Positions 11,972 through 23,129 of a stretch of 64,000 nt of DNA are shown here, piece by piece (positions within the stretch are counted from its first letter, which is position 1; every line of letters starts with the position of its first letter). Under the pieces are notes generated by a model. It was not told the DNA's origin, ran no database searches, and was given only the letters and a program-made list of their open reading frames with translations. This DNA comes from Mytilus californianus (lineage: Eukaryota; Mollusca; Bivalvia; Mytilida; Mytilidae), in the NCBI RefSeq assembly GCF_021869535.1, contig NW_026262659.1:6758001-6822000 (forward strand). Direction: 5' to 3'. Position numbers and translations under genes: made by a program.

Positions 11972-13270
11972 ATGCCGAAAGAAAATGATAAACTAAAAAC
12001 GTTAGAATATATCGGTCTTCTAGTTCTTTGGGAGGCTATCGACATGGTTACAGATTGGGTTTTATACTCTGATGTTAAATCAATTGAACCAGGTTTAGTT
12101 TATGGACCGCCTGATGATGGCCTTATTCGTGCTTTGTTAGCTTTTTCAGTGATTGGAACATTAACTTTTGTGGCTCAAGTAGTTATTCTTCTTATAGAAT
12201 TTTTTAACGAAGGGTGGCTTACATAAGAGGACAGTGTACAAAACTTTGTGTACGAGAACGATGTAGTCTCTTTGCTTACAATTATTTTGGAGGATTTTCC
12301 ACAGGCCGTGATTACACTGACATTGGTAACCTGCAGAGAGGAAGGTATCAGTTATGTTCAAATAGCAAAAGCCATTTTACCAATGATAGAAATTTTAGCA
12401 AGAATAATGTGTTCTTGTGTTAAACTTCGCGAAGAAAAAACCTCATGTGACCTTTTGCATTTACTGGGAAAGTGTAAAGAAATCAAATGGAAAAATGTTA
12501 TTGGATGGACGCGTGTGCTTGTGCTACTGGTTGTATTTATTCTAAATCTTGCTATGCTTATCCTTTCAACAACAGAAACAGATGTTGATGTTTACGGTAA
12601 CAGTAGGTCAACATTAAAAGGGAGACATTTTAAATATATTTTTGACGAGAAATACAATGATGAACGATACCTCAAAAACGTAGGAATATATCTGCACCAT
12701 CCAGCGTTCGATTCCAAAACACATTCCTCCAAAAGTTGGATCAATTTAATTGAAATATATGATCTTGAAAATGCAAATGCTGAGTTTAGGCTTTTAATTG
12801 ATGCAGAAACCAAATCTAATTTTACCATCGAAAAATCAACATGTAAAGATCCATTTCCAAAATTGTCGGAATGTTTTCAACTTCTCAAAAATGAAATAAA
12901 GATAATTTTCCCGTGTAATAACTTTCTCACTAAGTATTATACATTTTCCTTACGATTTGAGTTCAAAGAAAGAGATATTCCAAGTTTACTTCTCGGGGAT
13001 GTAAATTACAATTGGAAAACCGACATAACCGGAAATTGTTCTCAAAATATTGGCAATGAAGTTATTATTCCATCGGTACATTACTTCCGTAGTAAACCAG
13101 ATGTAAATACAGCTCATCATCTAAACTGGGCTAAATATGGTATAAGATTCTTCAATAATGATGATTTAATTGACGTAAGATACCTGTGGAAGACCAGCTT
13201 TTCCAGCTGTCAGAGCAATGGCAGAACTTCGCCACATTTAGATAATGGCATAAGACTGAACTGTGCATGA
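11972..13270 (+). pseudogene. Multi-pass membrane protein exon with one in-frame stop
   Basis: Reading from the ATG at 11972 gives 84 codons, then TAA at 12224-12226, then 347 more codons in the same frame to TGA at 13270. The paralogue has GAA at the site of the TAA, so a single G-to-T change explains the break. Hydrophobic segments lie at about codons 12-32, 51-78, 98-120, 129-149 and 177-199, followed by a long C-terminal domain of about 230 residues with cysteines and NFT and NCS glycosylation motifs, likely outside the cell. Segment 3 carries ILEDFPQ. The D-W-LY of segment 1 and the E-x-x-PQ motif faintly recall XK-related proteins, but I do not assign that family. I see no clear AATAAA in the first 350 bases downstream. 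It could be a recent pseudogene, a null allele or a sequencing error. Confidence 0.7.
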
Positions 13271-14505
13271 TTTGTCCAATCTAACTCATATGTTCAGTGT
13301 TTGTATATATGTATCATATAAGTTTTGAACTCTACTTGCTTACTCGCGTTAGATTTTTGTCTTAAATGTTCATATTTATATTGATAAGTTAAAAATGTTA
13401 AATGTCATTGTTTTATGTTATCACAAACAATTCTATACTGACAAATAGTTCTTTTTTAATTTATTGGAACTCAAGAAATACGGTATACATCATATTATTT
13501 TGGATATAGAGTTTAATTGAGCACATTTTTCGAATTATTTGTAATGTTGATTGTTTACCACTATTCCTGACAAAAATTTAAAAAAAAACCTATAGTTTTG
13601 AAGATTGAATAATAATACTTGACTTTTGCAAATGTAGTTCCTTTTGAATATAAAATAGTTCTATGTTAAGCTTAGTTGCATAGTCGTGCTGTGATGCTTT
13701 TGATAGCAAGTTAACAAAACGATATGTACATTATTCAAATCTAATGTTATTCTGTTGATGCAACGTCAAACTTAGATGATTTTGACGACCTCTTTTACCT
13801 GAATGTATGACTTAACAATTTTTAACGATTTTGGCTTCCCAACATGTTGTTTCTATTGCCGCTGACCAGAAATTAATTTTCGAAATACGAATGTAGTCCA
13901 TCGAATAGCTTTGGTATCTTGTAATTTTTGAATTACCATTACTTGTATGATGCCGTTGACGGTGAAATGTTAGGTTATTCCTATCCATTCATTTTGTACG
14001 GGCACGGACAACATTATTTCCATTTTGTTAACTTGATAATTTTTGTTGAAAAAAAGATATCGTGATCTCTAGCTTCTTATTACATTCTTTACAGTCTTTT
14101 AGTATGTGTTTTATTTTATCTTCAATCAGGAAGGGACAATTCTCGATTTGGCAGGATATTTTTCAATATTATCTATATTCAATATTATTTTCAAATCATT
14201 TGATACGTTATTAATTGGTTAACAACTGATAGCAAATAATAACTATATTGTATGATATATTTAATTATTTGTATTTTTATAATCACAGATAAATTCCATA
14301 TAATCTCTTCTTTGAGTGGAGTTCATTATATTACTTTCTAAAAGTAAATTTGGTATATATCACCTAGTATTCACCGATGAATCGGGAATTACCACCCTAT
14401 CTGCACACAGTATGCTGACTCCGAAAAACAGTAAACACACCTGAGGCGAGCACGTTCACATGAGACTACCGAAGCAATAAGACACGTTAAAATGTCAAGA
14501 TAATA
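13271..14505. other. 3' flank of the membrane-protein exon; nothing recognised
   Basis: This is A+T-rich sequence without ORFs of note or repeats shared with the window. Part of it may be 3' UTR. Confidence 0.5.
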
Positions 14506-14509
14506 TAAA

Positions 14510-14750
14510 AATAAAGGAGATGAGGTATGATTGCCAAATGAGACAACTATCCACCAAAGTTCAAATAAAGTGGATGTAAGCAATTATAGACAACCGAACG
14601 GCCTTCAACAATGAGAAAAACCCATACCGTATAGTCGGCTATAAAAGGCACCGACATTAAAAAATATGAAACAGTTCAATTGAGAAAACAAATGGCCTAA
14701 TTTATAACAAAACAATTTACGAAAAACAAATATGACAGACACATTTTTTT
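14510..14750 (-). mobile_element. Family A repeat
   Basis: It begins at the family's constant 3' end (GAGGTATGATTGCCAAATGA on this strand) and runs through GGCCTTCAAC, CCCATACCGTATAGT and GGCTATAAAAGGC. It is truncated at its 5' side near 14750. Confidence 0.85.
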
Positions 14751-14759
14751 TTTTTTTGG

Positions 14760-15548
14760 AACTAGATATAGCTTTCATTCACTGCGAGTACTTTCAAATC
14801 AGTATTTTTTGTCTTTAGTGATTTGTTAGCAATTGTTGTGTTATGTGCTAATCTGATGAGTTAAGCTTGCTATGCGGTCTGGATTTTCCTCCTTAAAGAA
14901 AGTCGTACAATGACCTATAATTGCTTATTTCTACATTATCTGGTCTCTGAGAGAACTTTGTCTCACTGGCAATCATCCCACATCTTCTGATATAAATTTA
15001 ATCGCTTTATCACTGAGATGCAAGTTTTGCATTTGTAATGAGAGCTGCCTCCTCATTGAAATGAAGCTTAGTTTGTTGAGAGAAAGGCGTTGCTTCATAA
15101 ATCTGCCTTGTCATAGAATTTGGCGATTTGGTGACAACTAGTTACAGACTGTATTTCATTCCACTTCATTTGCAACGTAGTCATATTTGTCTTTTCGAGT
15201 AGTACTGATGCGTACTGAAGGTAAATATATATAGCATAGATAGATACAATTGTAACAGTACTGTTGTGGTAGTAATGCAAGGTATAGGCAGATATGTATC
15301 TTGAACAAGAACATATTAGAATGCATCATTAGTACTGATTTGATCAAAGGTGTCAAACTGTGGGTAGGCGTCTAAAACAGACACAGAAATAGTTTAATCA
15401 GTAGCATTGAGGTGTCAAACTTTGTTCATATTTAGATATCTATGAAAAATTCAGATTAATAGTATCTGTAATAATTTGGCGAATAATGGTGGTAAACTCT
15501 AGGTATACACTGTATGAAAGAAACAATGACAGATTAAACTAGTAAAAA
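14760..15548 (+). repeat. Direct duplication, left copy (internally deleted)
   Basis: It matches 17160-18395 along its length: GTTTGTTGAGAGAAAGGCGT, AGTAGTACTGA, GAAGGTAAATAT, GTGTCAAACTTTG and TGGTGAA-type blocks come in the same order. Relative to the right copy it lacks about 490 bases of family A, joined at GATGAGTTAAGC/TTGCTATGCGG near 14872. A family A 3' end is at 14995. Confidence 0.85.
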
Positions 15549-17110
15549 GGAAAATTACAAAAGTACCGAATTCTAAGGAAAATTCAAATCGGAAAGTCAC
15601 TTATCAAATGGCAAAATCAAAAGCTCAAACACATCAAACAAATGGAAAACAACTGTCATATTCCTGACTTGGTACAGGCATTTCCTTATGTAGTAAATGG
15701 TGGATTAAACCTGGTTTTATAGCTTAATAAACTTCTCACTTGTATGACAGTCGCATACAATTCCATTATATTAACAACAATGTGTGAACAAATCAAACAG
15801 ACCTAATAGGTAAAAATGTCAAAATAGGGGTACAGCCGTCAACATTGTGTTATAATCTTAATTACTATAAAAACAGACAAATATGTCAAACAAAGAAAAG
15901 CAAGATGACATATAGACAAAGCACATAAGCAAAAATTAAAGACAAGAATACAAAAAAAAACAGCACAACAACACATTGGCGGGATGCATAAGTACCGAGC
16001 CACGCCAAAAGGATATTATAAAAAATGGACTAAACAGTAAAGGTTAATTATTTACAATGACAAAGAACACTATAACACGTAATTAAGATGATAAACACAG
16101 TCAGTACCTATAATCTATACTTCAAGACCATCATGTATTATTTGTGAAATTGATACGGAATATTTATCAACAAGGTCTTGCATTTGGTATCTTCCGATGA
16201 ACTTTTTGTTAGAAAAAGGACGAGACGTTTTTTGACATAACACTGGTTCATCAACTTTCTGCTCAGACACTGGTGACGTTTTATAAAGTCCGAGTAGCAG
16301 CTGCAAGCTCTTGAATACCGAATGAGTTGGGAAATGTATATCCCATATGCACGTGAAGTTGGTATATTGCTACTAAGGTGAGGGAAATTGATAATTTCAA
16401 ATTTAAAATCGTCTCTTTTGTCATAGATTCTGGTACTGAAATGACCGCTTATGTCAAATTAGAGGAATAAGTCTAAAAATGAGGCTGAGGAAGTCGTGTC
16501 TGTTGTTTCTTTAATTTCTAGATCTGAAGGATATACTAATGTAACCCAATCAGAAAAGTTTGGGTTGTTAATGAAAAGAACATCATCAATATATCTGAAT
16601 GTGAAATTAAATGATCTGGCTTCTTTGATCTTCTTGATTTTGACAAGTGTCTGAAGGAACTCCGACCCATATGAAAATAAAAAGAGGTCGGCAAGAAGAG
16701 GCGTACAGTTCGTCCCAATAGGAATGCCGAAAAATTGTTGAAAAAGTCTACCTCCAAATTCAACAAATATGTTGTCAATACGAAACTCCAGCATACTGAT
16801 CACTTGTTCCTCTTTGTAGCATGTTTTACCTTTTTGTTCACTATTAACAACATATTCCGTATGGTATCCAAAAGTAATAAATGTATAGCGTATGATACCA
16901 TTTTTATATTGAAAAGCATTGTGGATTATTTCTTTTAGACGATTTTTCAATTTCACATGGGGAATGGTGGTATACAGGGTTGACAAATAAAAAAAAATGA
17001 TAGAATTTATTTCAGAGAAAGATCGAGATTTAAAATTATCAAGAAGTTCTTTAGAGTTTTTTAGAATCCACATATGGTTAATACCACTACGTGAGTAAAC
17101 AGTTTCACAG
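15549..17110 (-). mobile_element. Penelope-like element, decayed reverse transcriptase plus 3' tail
   Basis: On the minus strand, 17073-16459 reads as a Penelope-type reverse transcriptase: MWILKNSKELLDN, STLYTTIPH, FFGIPIGTNCTPLLADLF, RYIDDVLF (catalytic motif, about residue 160) and ASFLDLFL. Frameshifts then lead to YDKRDDFKFEIINFP, AYGIYISQLIRYSRACS and, at 16306-16115, DKYSVSISQIIHDG before a stop. Motif A reads YLSTLYTT where the family has DFSTLYTT, so a catalytic Asp is lost. A stop also lies upstream, near CETVYSRSGIN. I find no GIY-YIG endonuclease after the RT. The 3' tail (15549-16114) contains, on the minus strand, GCCTGTACCAAGTCAGGAAT, shared in altered form with family A. The copy is inactive. 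It lies between the two copies of a direct duplication. Confidence 0.9.
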
Positions 17111-17159
17111 TTCTTCTAAAGACCCTCTTTTACTGAGGATAAAATCAGTAGTGCGGTAA

Positions 17160-18395
17160 AAATGTAGCTTTCATTCATTGTGAGTACTCCTAGATCAGTA
17201 CTTTTTGTCTTTAGTGATTTTGTTAGTTGTTTTTGTGCTTTGTATCGACCTGACGAGTTAAGCCCTTTTCAAGTAATCTATTGTTGTGTGTTCTTATGGT
17301 TTCCTGTTTCACCACTGTCCTAAAGTAGTGGCAGGTTTGGAGCCCGCAAATATGATAAACCCTGCCACATTCTGTATGTGCCTGTCCCAAGTCAGGAACC
17401 CGTAATTCAGTGGTTTTATTGTGTTGCTGAATAACATATTTGTTTTTTGTATATCTGTTTTTACATTTTGTCTTTGTTAAGTGTGCGGTTGTAACGACAT
17501 CCTAGGTTAGGATGATGGATTGGTGCCCCTAATTTAAAAAAAAAAGATGTTATATGATTGCCAATGAGACAACTCTCTACCAGAGAACAAATAACATAGA
17601 CGTTAACAACTGAACATTTTGTAAGTGCCAGTACCAATTCAGTCTGTAATACAGTGGTTGTTGGTTGTTGTTTGTTGTTATATCATAATTGATTTTCCAT
17701 GTATTGTTTTCTACATAATTTAAATTAATATTGTTTTACATTTGTCATGTCGGGGTCTTATATAGCTTGCTATGCGTTGGTTTTCATCATTATAGAAAGC
17801 TTCATGATAACATATAGCTGCTTATTTTAAAGTTATCTGATCTCTTAGGGAAATTTGTCTCATTGGCAATCATACCACATTTTCTTATATAAATATTTAA
17901 TTGCTTTATCACTGTGATGCTTGGTTTGTATTTGTAATAAGAGCTGCATCTTTACTGTAATGAAGCTCGGTTTGTTGAGAGAAAGGCGTTGATTGAAATA
18001 TCTTCCTGGTCATAAATTCTAGTCATTTGTTGACTACTACTGTCAGACTGTATTACAACATGGCCATATTTGGCTTTACAAGTAGTACTGACGTCTTACT
18101 GAAGGTAAATATTCAACGCATAGAAAGATATACGCAGGTATGTAGAATGGAGAATAGAGAATAACATATTAGGATGCATCATTAGTAGACAAAGAGGTGG
18201 GTAGGTGTCTAAAACAGATATAAAATATCGTAATTAGTATTAATGAGGTGTCAAACTTTGGTTGTATCTAAATATATATGAAAAATACAGATTTGACTAG
18301 TATTAGTAATAATTTGGTGAATAGAGGTGAAAAACTCCAGGTGTACAATGTATGACAGTAAGAATGACATATAGGTTACATTAGAAACAGTAGTA
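17160..18395 (+). repeat. Direct duplication, right copy, carrying family A sequence
   Basis: Its left end (GTAGCTTTCATTCATTGTGA) matches 14765 onward. It keeps the family A body at 17235-17470 (CACCACTGTCC, TGTGCCTGTCCCAAGTCAGG) and 17620-17890, ending at ATTGGCAATCATACCACATT. The 3' part after 17890 parallels 15000-15540. A short family A end in the opposite sense lies at 17546-17610. A further scrap of the same unit is at 18690-18730. Confidence 0.85.
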
Positions 18396-18532
18396 CGGTC
18401 AAACCTGCTATAAGGTTCACAACTATCTAGCAAAAAAGCCTGTCTTATCAGGTCATTCTATTGATGTCCCGCTGTAGTAATATCTATGCATTTTGAACCT
18501 CCATTCAAAAGTCACCTCTCTTGTAAGGTCAA

Positions 18533-18535
<3 letters not shown>

Positions 18536-18602
<67 letters not shown>
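18536..18602 (+). repeat. (CT)n(AT)n compound microsatellite
   Basis: About 24 CT units are followed by nine AT units. The 63-codon frame across it is an artefact. Confidence 0.97.
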
Positions 18603-18729
18603 GTGTCCCTTATTTACAGGTTTGACAGCAATAAGGTGACCAATGGTATGAACTCGACGGTATGTAAGTATCTATAATAGATACATTAACAGTAGTAATT
18701 TAGTAAGCGATGGTGTCAAACTCTAGGTA

Positions 18730-18895
18730 ATGAGATCATCTCCCAATTTGTGTTTCTCAGTCTTTAGTTTTATATGTTGTGTTTTGAATACTATTGTTTG
18801 TCTTGTGTTCGTTTTTTTTTTGTCGTGGCATTGTCATTTTGTTTTCGACTTGTGAGATTGATTCTCCCTTTGGCCTCTCTTCTTTTGTAAATTCA
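18730..18895 (-). mobile_element. Family B repeat, diverged
   Basis: TCTTTAGTTTTATATGTTGT, GTGGCATTGTCATTTTGTTT and TTGATTCTCCCTTTGGCC match the inverse of the copies at 4559 and 48183. Confidence 0.75.
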
Positions 18896-19510
18896 GAAAT
18901 TTTTTGATGTTTTTATGATTACAATAACCGTGACGGAACAGGTTTCAAAAATATATATATATTTTGAAAGCATAATTCCTTTGTAGGCTTTACTAAAATC
19001 GCGATAATGAATCTCTCATACATGTCCATTTTTCCACAATCTCAAAAATAAAGGCATGCATAAATTTTCTGAATTTACGATATGTTTTAGAACATACGAC
19101 AAAGGCATATTAGCATAATCATTTAACTTCTGGTTCCACTGTATAAATGATGTCTCCTCGCAAATAGTTGAAAATTCGGTATATATATTGAACTCGTCTA
19201 TCCAAGTGACCTTGAAATAAAGGATACTAAAGATCCAGTTAAGTCTGCCTGCCTCATATCTTGACCTTCATCTAAAATTTAACATTGGCGTTCTGTTCAG
19301 AACAAAATTTTACGCCAAAAGAGATGATATCATCTTACCAATTGGGAACGTTCCATTTCTATGTATCAACATTCCAACAGCGTCTTCATATGAAATTTAT
19401 ATTTATATACCAGGTAATATTTAAGAGCTTGTATTTCCAATCATGAATTCCTTGGTATCTGGTAGCTGCCACGAGAAAAGCAGAAGATACTAAAGGTATT
19501 TTCAAACACA

Positions 19511-20400
19511 TAAGAGACGTACAATATATATCTGAGGGCTTGGCCTATGCATGTTTGGGGCGGTACAAATACTTTTGTACAGTATATATTTGATAGGACG
19601 AAAATACTTTTGTTTGTTCATAAGAATAGTGGCAGGAGAAAGAACTTTTTGTGGAGAAAGTCGTGCCATGAATGGGGGACTTAACGTAACTTAATTCTTT
19701 GAGTATAGTTGCTAATTTCTTTAACAATCTCATGTAATTTGAACGAAAAAATATAGTTTCTATCGGTGATTCATGTAGTGGCTGTCATAATTAACTTACT
19801 TTTCAGCATCACTGAAGAGACATTTATTGTCGAAATGTGCCTCTGCTGCAGAAAAATTGGTACCATAAATGTTATTACTTTAAACAATCATAATATTTAC
19901 TTATCTAACAAACAGTATACCTTTAAAGAGCAATATTAAAATGAAGTTAAATTTTGTAGTAAAAGTTATAGAAAATCTCAAAGTTGACTACTTGAACTTG
20001 TTCCTCACTGACAAGTCTCATTTTTCACCTATGAATAAAATGCAAAACATTCAACATCAACAACTCCTAATGCTAAAACTTGGAGATAACTGACACATTT
20101 TATGAAAATCTCAGATAATTTGCTAAAGTTAAAGGAATTTTTATAGCTAACTATCTGAATTTAATCCTAATGAATAGTCTCATTTTTTCATCTATTAATC
20201 ATAAGCATAAAATATGACACCAATAAACCTTAATTGAAAAAAAACTTTCCAATTTGTAAGAACAGAATTTAATTAAGATAGCTGTCAAGGGTTATGAAAA
20301 TACCATGTGATTCGGTAATTTTCAAAGATGACTTTCTAAACGTCCCTTTCAAAACTATTATTTTTAAATTTGAAATGATTTATATACGTAAAAAATTGAC
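19511..20400. repeat. Diverged relative of the 6.9-8.5 kb element
   Basis: ACAATATATATCTGAGGGC at 19525 resembles the end at 6925. ATTTTCAAAGATGACTTTCTAA at 20319-20340 resembles 7276-7297. Between 19935 and 20400 three loosely similar stretches (AAAATCTCA, GTCTCATTTTT, CACCTATGAAT) recur about every 165 bases. Boundaries are unclear. Confidence 0.4.
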
Positions 20401-20814
20401 ATAAAAACAGTACGGAATATTTTTTTTTCTACAGGTTTTTTCCAACAATATTTTATTTCAATTAATCTCCATAAAAACTTAGCTTATATTTTACTCTCCT
20501 GCAACTATTCATCACCTAATGAAACAAAGATACAGGTGGTTTTTTTATTTTTGTTAACGATCCGTTTTTTTTTGTTTGTTTTTTTTTTTTATTTATATGC
20601 AAATACCATGACATCTTCCGAATGGTAGTTTAATTTAAACAAAACCGTGATTCGTCGCTGATTAGAATTTGTTGCCATGTATGATATTTTCAATTGCGTA
20701 GACTACATGCCAATGCTAATCTGGCAGTTCTGTGGTTATAATTGGTCCTTTGCATTTTAGTCCACGACGGGTAACTGTAGCCTAATTTACGTTTTAGGAA
20801 ACGGAATAACAGCA

Positions 20815-21500
20815 TGGGTATCGTTTTCATAATCAAACTTCAATTTTACTTATGGAACAGGAAATTGATATGGCAAATTGAAGTTTAAATTTACATAGTA
20901 CTGTGAACATGGAACAGTAGATGTGTGTCAGAATTTAGAAGTTATCAAGAAGATTATTTATCAGTTTGGATTTTATTTTCAATTAAAAGGTCTACATTCA
21001 TGTTTATCGTGTTAAAGGTTTTCTAACAAAAATATCATTTTAAAAGAGAGGCAAAAGATACCAACGGGATAATCAAACTCATAAGTCGAAAAAGAACTAA
21101 CAATGCCATGGCAAAAAAGAGAAAAGTCAAACATCAGTATATAAAACACAACATAGAAAACGTTCTGTATGGCAAACTGAATTCTAAATTACATGTTTCA
21201 ATAGCTGTGTTTCAACATTTAAAAGTGCAAAACCACGAGTTCTTATTGGATCGTTCAATAGTTTTTTTGTTTTTTTTTTTAAATCAAAAGATTTACATAT
21301 ATGTTTTCCGTGTTAAAAAAAATGACATTTAGAATATCAATTCGGAAAATATGATCTGACCTTTTGCTTTTTTTATATATATATTTGGTGACAGCAGTTT
21401 TTAACCCATATATAGCATAAAAACATATTACTCACGGCATACGTCGAATATTTCTTGTGACATCTTGAAAATATGTCTCTAGCTGAAATGTAAATTGACT
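20815..21500 (+). repeat. Family J repeat with an inserted family B
   Basis: Positions 21160-21500 (TGGCAAACTGAATT, CAAAACCACGAGT, ATGTTTTCCGTGTTA, ACATATTACTCAC, AATATGTCTC) match 46925-47270 in the same order and sense. 20840-21020 is a second, weaker unit of the same sequence, so the element is internally duplicated. A family B piece at 21040-21160 sits between the two units. Confidence 0.65.
21040..21160 (+). mobile_element. Family B repeat, partial
   Basis: GAGAGGCAAAAGATACCAAC to CACAACATAGAAAAC, a truncated copy of the family. Confidence 0.8.
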
Positions 21501-21529
21501 TCGACTATTTACCGGATTTGTAATAACAT

Positions 21530-21770
21530 AAGCAACACGACGGCTGCCACATGTGAAGTAGGATCTGCTAACCCTTCCGGAGCACCTGAGATCACCCCAG
21601 TTTTTGGTTGGGTTCGTGTTACTTAGTCTTTAGTTTTCTATGTGGTGTCATCTGTACTATTATTTGTCTATTTGTCTTTTTATTTTTGGCCATGGCGTTG
21701 TCAGTTTGTTTTCGATCTATGAGTTTGACTGTCCCTCTGGTAACTCTCGTTCCTCTTTCTTGAGATAACC
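21530..21770 (-). mobile_element. Family B repeat, longer copy
   Basis: It reads as the inverse of 4559-4742 and extends further at its end, through CCGGAGCACCTGAGATCACC and GGCTGCCACATGTG. With the plus-strand copy at 21040 it makes an inverted pair about 370 bases apart. Confidence 0.85.
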
Positions 21771-21956
21771 GTTTTCAAAACTCGTCATGTAAAAGCCTTC
21801 AGTATAAAAAAGAAAGCATTACAGTATATGTAACTAAAGGTATATAATATATCACTTCAGATTCAGATTTCTTTTCTAACTTTTACTTGCTGCTATTTTC
21901 ATTTTTATTTTTGTAATGCGAAACATTGATAGTTACACTCACCAAAGATATGACAG

Positions 21957-22095
21957 ACATAAAATTGAGAATGGAAATGGGGAATGTGTCAAAGAGACAA
22001 CAACCCAACCATAGAACAGACAACAGCAGAAGGTCACCAACAGGTCTTCAATGCAGAGATTTCCCGCACCCGGAGGCGTCCTTCAGCTGGACGCA
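21957..22095 (+). repeat. Family I repeat
   Basis: AAAATTGAGAATGGAAATGG to CGCACCCGGAGGCGTCCTTC. Same family as 262-408 (inverse) and 35968-36113. Confidence 0.85.
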
Positions 22096-22099
22096 TGTT

Positions 22100-22755
22100 T
22101 TTCTACATAAGAGAAATAAGTGACAATGTACTACATAACGATTATTAGAGTGACCCCAACCCTGAAGTTATTTAATTTCTTTTTATGAATAGTCGCAACT
22201 TTCTAAATTCCAAATACTTTGAGTTATGTAATGAAAGTTGGCATGAATATTTGACACTTTTAGAAGGTTTGAATCGTATAAGTGTGGTGATACAATAGCG
22301 GTGCATCAATAATATTTGTTTAACAATTCATTCCTTTATTATTTCTGGTGAAACAGCACAACATAGGAGCAAACTAAAATTCAGTTAGACTTCCATCATT
22401 TGTTTCTCTCTTTATCACGCCCAGACGGGAATATGTTGTATAATTTAATAAACACAATGTATGCATGTATCTGGTGTAATAAACCAGATCAGGTCAAGCG
22501 AAACCGGTTATAGAAGGATTATGATATGTTAATTTTTTTTTATTCTAGGACTGAAACTTACATTGGTAATAAGGTTGTATAACTCAAATTCAAAATGAAT
22601 GAGGTTAGTTTCGTTTGAAGAGCAAATAATTTTTTTTTTATTAAAGCTACATTGGACCAATGAAGACGTCAAACAATATATGTTGGCAGGAGGTTTTTGA
22701 TGCTTGGACAACCCTTATTATCAAATTTGAAAACCAAAATACATGGACTAAGATC
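22100..22755. other. No gene or repeat recognised
   Basis: A+T-rich sequence with chance frames only. Confidence 0.45.
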
Positions 22756-22763
22756 TGTCTTGC

Positions 22764-22788
22764 AAATAAACTCATCATAGATACCAGC
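22764..22788 (+). repeat. Family C (hammerhead repeat) left scrap
   Basis: AAATAAACTCATCATAGATA followed by CCAG equals the end of the 334-bp unit at 43140-43163. It stops where element D begins. Confidence 0.65.
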
Positions 22789-23125
22789 TCACTAGTAGTA
22801 AGATTTAAGTCTGAAACGGTCATTTTGGTCTGATCAAGTCTTAATCGCCTTGATTTACTGCTAGGGAAAAACGTTAAGACCTGTTTAGACTTTCAGACTC
22901 TGTTCCGATATATCGTGTTCAGTCAGATCAGTCGGGTCAAGATAAACAAGACAGATTCTTCTAGCGTTCAAATAAGACTTGATTAGATCACGTTCAGATA
23001 AAATAAGACCAAAGGTAAAAAATCTGTTTAGTTGCTGTAAGATCGTGTTCAGTCGTGTTAATATTTTAAATATTTTAAATAAAACGAGCGACACTTTGTC
23101 TGTGTTTATCAGGAGTTACTCCCCT
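22789..23125 (+). mobile_element. Element D, copy 1
   Basis: It runs from CTCACTAGTAGTAAG through CTGAAACGGTCATTTTGGTC, CTAGGGAAAAACGTTAAGAC and CGTGTTCAGT (present more than once) to GGAGTTACTCCCCTTTATG. The inverse copy is at 42515-42826. No coding frame is shared by both copies. Confidence 0.8.
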
Positions 23126-23129
23126 TTAT

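Noticed and set aside
11972-13270. XK-related scramblase as a firm call
   Set aside because: Only segment pattern and an E-x-x-PQ motif agree, which is too little for assignment.
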